This document shows positions 32,216 through 36,063 of a stretch of DNA of 36,063 nt, piece by piece. Origin of the DNA: Coriobacteriia bacterium. GTDB lineage: Bacteria; Actinomycetota; Coriobacteriia; Coriobacteriales; JAEZZM01. Both the position numbers and the translations under genes were made by a program. The notes under the pieces are model-generated. The model worked only from the letters and a program-made list of their open reading frames with translations. It was not told the origin of the DNA and ran no database searches. Positions within the stretch are counted from its first letter, which is position 1. Each line of letters begins with the position of its first letter. The stretch spans positions 1 through 36,063 of the forward strand of contig JAUNLE010000001.1 of NCBI GenBank assembly GCA_030532415.1, given 5' to 3'.

Positions 32216-33504
32216 TGTTTTTTTGATTCGATATCATCGGCGATTTTTTCGCTTATATCTCCAGCTCGCTTAGCAAAATCCTTTACCTGCTGTATGTGTG
32301 AAGCCCGCTCTTCTTCGCGCTGTCTTTTTCTCTCAAGCTCTTCTTCTCGCTCCTTTTTCGCTTCAGGAGTTAAGCGATAGAAGGCCTTCTCGGCATTCAT
32401 TTCCTGCATTGTAAACAGCCCAGGCATCATGTCGGCGCATAAATCACAGCCGGTACAATAGAGCGCCTCGATACTGATTTTTTCGTCCTCGTAATCAAGC
32501 GCACCAGTTGGACACGCGTCTACTACCTCTAAGATCTCCTCTTCATCATAAAGAGAAGCGTCCTTGATGTCGGGGATAAGCACGTGCATACGCTCTGCAA
32601 GTTCATAGTGACTTTTTATTGTCGTGAGTACGAGTTGGCGTTCAGGCGTTAAATATCGCTTCTTTTCATTTGTCTTAACGCCCACTAAACGATCGATCGT
32701 TTTATTTATTTCGTTGAATTTAAGCTGGTGAGCTTCGAGCTTTTCGTAAGTTCTTGCAAGACGAGCAGTCAGCGGATTAACCTTTGCTGCCGATAGACCT
32801 ACACTTTTTGCGGCATTACCAATAAAGTTTTTGCGCTCTACATCTCTTCTGGTCTCAAGCACCATTTCATCTTCGCTTACCACTAAATCCATAGTGGAAT
32901 CGGTCCAAACTTCAGCAAGGCTCACCTCGTTTACGTACGCCTCTTCACCAGTTATTGTCTTGCATTTGTCGCAAATACCTATGGGCAAATAGATGGCGAT
33001 ATTGGGATAATCCAGTTTAATTGCCGACCATACTTCTGCAGAAATAAGCCCTACACAAGGTAAAACAATCTGAGCGGCTTCTGGCACGTGCCCCAAAGCA
33101 CGCGTGCAGGTCACATAGGCTGTATGCTGCACTCCTGCCACCTGAGAAACTTTTCGGTACAAAGCATCTGGCGAATACTTAGTAATATAGAGTGCATTGT
33201 TTGGACATGTTTGAACACACAGGCCGCAACGACGACAGTCTTTAAGGATTTCAGGGTAGCCATCTTCAAAGCTAATCGAATCGGTGGGACATATATCAAG
33301 ACAGCGCGTACATGAGGCACCTTCAAAGATGCTACGAACACATCGCTCGGGATTTACCTTTGGGTATTCCTTATAATCCGAAGGATTCCACACCAATCTT
33401 TCAGGTTCTTCTCCAAGTATGCTCGAACCCATGTCTGATAGCTCGTTTTTTAGCTTGTCAAATTCTTTGCTCATACCGATAAGATCGTCGAGAAAATCTG
33501 CCAT
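32212..33504 (-). CDS. Polyferredoxin-like 4Fe-4S protein of unknown role
   Basis: The 430-aa cytoplasmic protein has two N-terminal iron-sulfur motifs: Cys55/65/68/72 (the first spacing is unusually long, Cys-x9-Cys) and Cys90/93/96/100 (CRRCGLCVQTCP). More cysteines follow singly (Cys133 in VTCTRA, Cys150 in VLPCVG) and as the pair Cys178/181 (ICDKCK). Near the C-terminus ACPTGALDY and YCTGCDLCADMMPG suggest a third, atypical cluster that has Met where the last Cys is expected. The tail of about 45 residues is a Glu/Lys/Arg-rich coiled coil. It probably moves electrons to or from a partner redox enzyme. The partner is unknown; the neighbouring hydrogenase-like start at the right edge is one candidate. 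The ATG has AGGTGA upstream. It is convergent with the TPR-like gene and downstream of groEL's terminator. Confidence 0.85.
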   Translation of the reverse strand: MADFLDDLIGMSKEFDKLKNELSDMGSSILGEEPERLVWNPSDYKEYPKVNPERCVRSIFEGASCTRCLDICPTDSISFEDGYPEILKDCRRCGLCVQTCPNNALYITKYSPDALYRKVSQVAGVQHTAYVTCTRALGHVPEAAQIVLPCVGLISAEVWSAIKLDYPNIAIYLPIGICDKCKTITGEEAYVNEVSLAEVWTDSTMDLVVSEDEMVLETRRDVERKNFIGNAAKSVGLSAAKVNPLTARLARTYEKLEAHQLKFNEINKTIDRLVGVKTNEKKRYLTPERQLVLTTIKSHYELAERMHVLIPDIKDASLYDEEEILEVVDACPTGALDYEDEKISIEALYCTGCDLCADMMPGLFTMQEMNAEKAFYRLTPEAKKEREEELERKRQREEERASHIQQVKDFAKRAGDISEKIADDIESKKH

Positions 33505-33554
33505 CGTTTGTCACCTAATGTTTGAAATCATCTATCCACAGCTGTGTGCGAATA

Positions 33555-33595
33555 GAAAAATCGTCCACCTCTTATTTAAAGATAGTGGACGATTT
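33555..33595 (-). terminator. Intrinsic terminator of groES-groEL
   Basis: AAATCGTCCAC (33558-33568) and GTGGACGATTT (33585-33595) form a perfect 11-bp stem with a 16-nt loop; on the minus strand the stem runs into TTTTTC. It lies about 50 nt after the groEL stop. Confidence 0.8.
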
Positions 33596-33646
33596 CAAAA
33601 ATTTCTAGATAGAAAAAACTATGCTTAAAAAGCTATGCCTTTAGGC

Positions 33647-35598
<1,952 letters not shown>

Positions 35599-35999
35599 TC
35601 CAACAATCGTCCTTTCTTTGACCTCGTTGATGTTATGTGTTGTTACATCATTTTTAACAGATTTTAACTTACCCATTATAAAAAACTTTAATGCCCACTT
35701 GAGTGAAAATCTTATACCTACACACTTAGATTTTTGAAACTTCTTCAGTGCAACACATAGCTGTGCAATCACGCTAGGTATGTGTCTTTTTTCTGAAATG
35801 GAGTGCTTAAATACCCTTGAGCGAAAAGCTCAGTGCAAGTACACAAGAACTTCATTATTATAGAAAAGACCTTCCTTTCAAGGCTCAAGTTTTATGATTC
35901 TCACTGAAACAATTCCTCCATATGTCTTATAATATTTAGAATATTATTGGATGAGAATAAATGGCATCTTATGCCAGGAAAAGTTAGGAAGGTGAAATC
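35599..35999. promoter_or_regulatory. Divergent control region between groES and the right-edge gene
   Basis: On the minus strand, TATAAT occurs at 35680-35675 (about 75 nt before groES) and at 35862-35857 (about 260 nt before). Neither has a good -35. At the first one, CTTGAGT/ACTCAAG, an HspR-type half-site, lies where the -35 should be (about 35698-35704). A second related element, CTTGAGC-GAAAA-GCTCAGT, lies at about 35817-35835. No CIRCE element (TTAGCACTC-N9-GAGTGCTAA) is present, only an isolated GAGTGCTTAA. Control by a heat-shock repressor is likely in general, but the operator is not resolved. Plus-strand elements for the right-edge gene are listed separately. Confidence 0.4.
35928..35947 (+). 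promoter_or_regulatory. -10 box overlapped by a perfect palindrome upstream of the right-edge gene
   Basis: TATAAT at 35928-35933 overlaps the inverted repeat ATAATATT (35929-35936), TAG, AATATTAT (35940-35947), a perfect 8-bp dyad. It is about 65 nt before the GTG start. The arrangement suits a repressor that blocks the promoter, although AT-rich dyads can arise by chance. Confidence 0.45.
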
Positions 36000-36063
36000 G
36001 TGCAACTTGAAAACAAAACGCTTTGGCAACACTTTCAAGATCGCGGTCTCAGCAGACGCAGCT
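36000..36063 (+). CDS. Start of a Tat-exported protein, possibly [NiFe]-hydrogenase small subunit (partial)
   Basis: A GTG preceded by AGGAAGGTGA opens a frame that runs off the right edge after 21 codons. It reads TLWQHFQDRGLSRRS after a short lead. Twin arginines followed by Ser, preceded by an amphipathic W-x-x-x-x-x-G stretch, resemble the N-termini of hydrogenase small subunits such as HyaA (RRQGVTRRSFLK), which carry a Tat signal. The hydrophobic part of the signal is outside the window, so both Tat export and hydrogenase identity are inference from a short sequence. Confidence 0.5.
   Translation, partial: MQLENKTLWQHFQDRGLSRRS

Noticed and set aside
35790-35830. CIRCE operator upstream of groES
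   Set aside because: Only a single GAGTGCTTAA half is present; the second half at the required 9-nt spacing is missing.

Overview
The window reads as a chromosomal segment of a moderately AT-rich anaerobic actinobacterium, most likely a member of the class Coriobacteriia. This is an inference. It rests on the one-chain clostridial/coriobacterial-type PurL (about 1240 aa), the style of the putative ABC-transporter type IV membrane protein, frequent GTG/TTG starts with good Shine-Dalgarno sites, and the selenocysteine-dependent respiratory formate dehydrogenase. No rRNA or tRNA gene was seen.

Layout, left to right. (1) 1-5130: the proximal part of a type II CRISPR-Cas locus on the minus strand, cas9-cas1-cas2, with cas2 cut by the window edge. 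A divergent tracrRNA lies directly upstream of cas9 on the plus strand, and I can resolve its promoter, anti-repeat, nexus, hairpins and terminator. No CRISPR array lies in the window. (2) 5200-7170: a MerR/TipAS regulator with a classical 19-bp-spacer promoter, and a decayed AbiE-type toxin-antitoxin pair in which the antitoxin is intact, the toxin is reduced to its N-terminus, and a perfect 12-bp inverted repeat sits at a leaderless promoter. (3) 7265-14410: purine synthesis (purL, guaA) around a frameshifted membrane protein and a gene-poor 480-bp stretch. (4) 14376-26123: a formate dehydrogenase province. It holds the structural operon fdnG (with in-frame TGA selenocysteine), fdnH and fdnI, the maturation gene fdhE, a class V aminotransferase/cysteine desulfurase, moeA, and a MobA-FdhD fusion. 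A DMT-family exporter sits between fdhE and guaA.

(5) 26192-29540: ychF, a sodium:neurotransmitter-type symporter, a YgbA-family protein, and a 35-residue single-helix membrane protein that I found by reading the opposite strand. (6) 29759-33504: two convergent genes overlapping by 4 bases, a large TPR-like protein of unknown function and a polyferredoxin-like protein of unknown function. (7) 33647-36063: groES-groEL and, divergent at the right edge, the first 21 codons of a Tat-exported protein whose N-terminus resembles a [NiFe]-hydrogenase small subunit.

How the genes work together. Membrane-bound FdnGHI should oxidise formate outside the cell and pass electrons to menaquinone. MobA and MoeA serve Mo/W-bisMGD synthesis. 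The desulfurase and FdhD supply the sulfur ligand. FdhE acts in late maturation. The hydrogenase start at the edge and the polyferredoxin fit an anaerobic electron-transfer lifestyle. The defence-related genes at the left are partly decayed (AbiE) and partly intact (Cas9/tracrRNA). I do not see a wholly new system that the sequence alone proves. The best leads are the perfect GAAA-capped hairpin inside cas1, the orphan TPR/polyferredoxin pair, the small membrane protein, and the structured leader upstream of the formate dehydrogenase operon.
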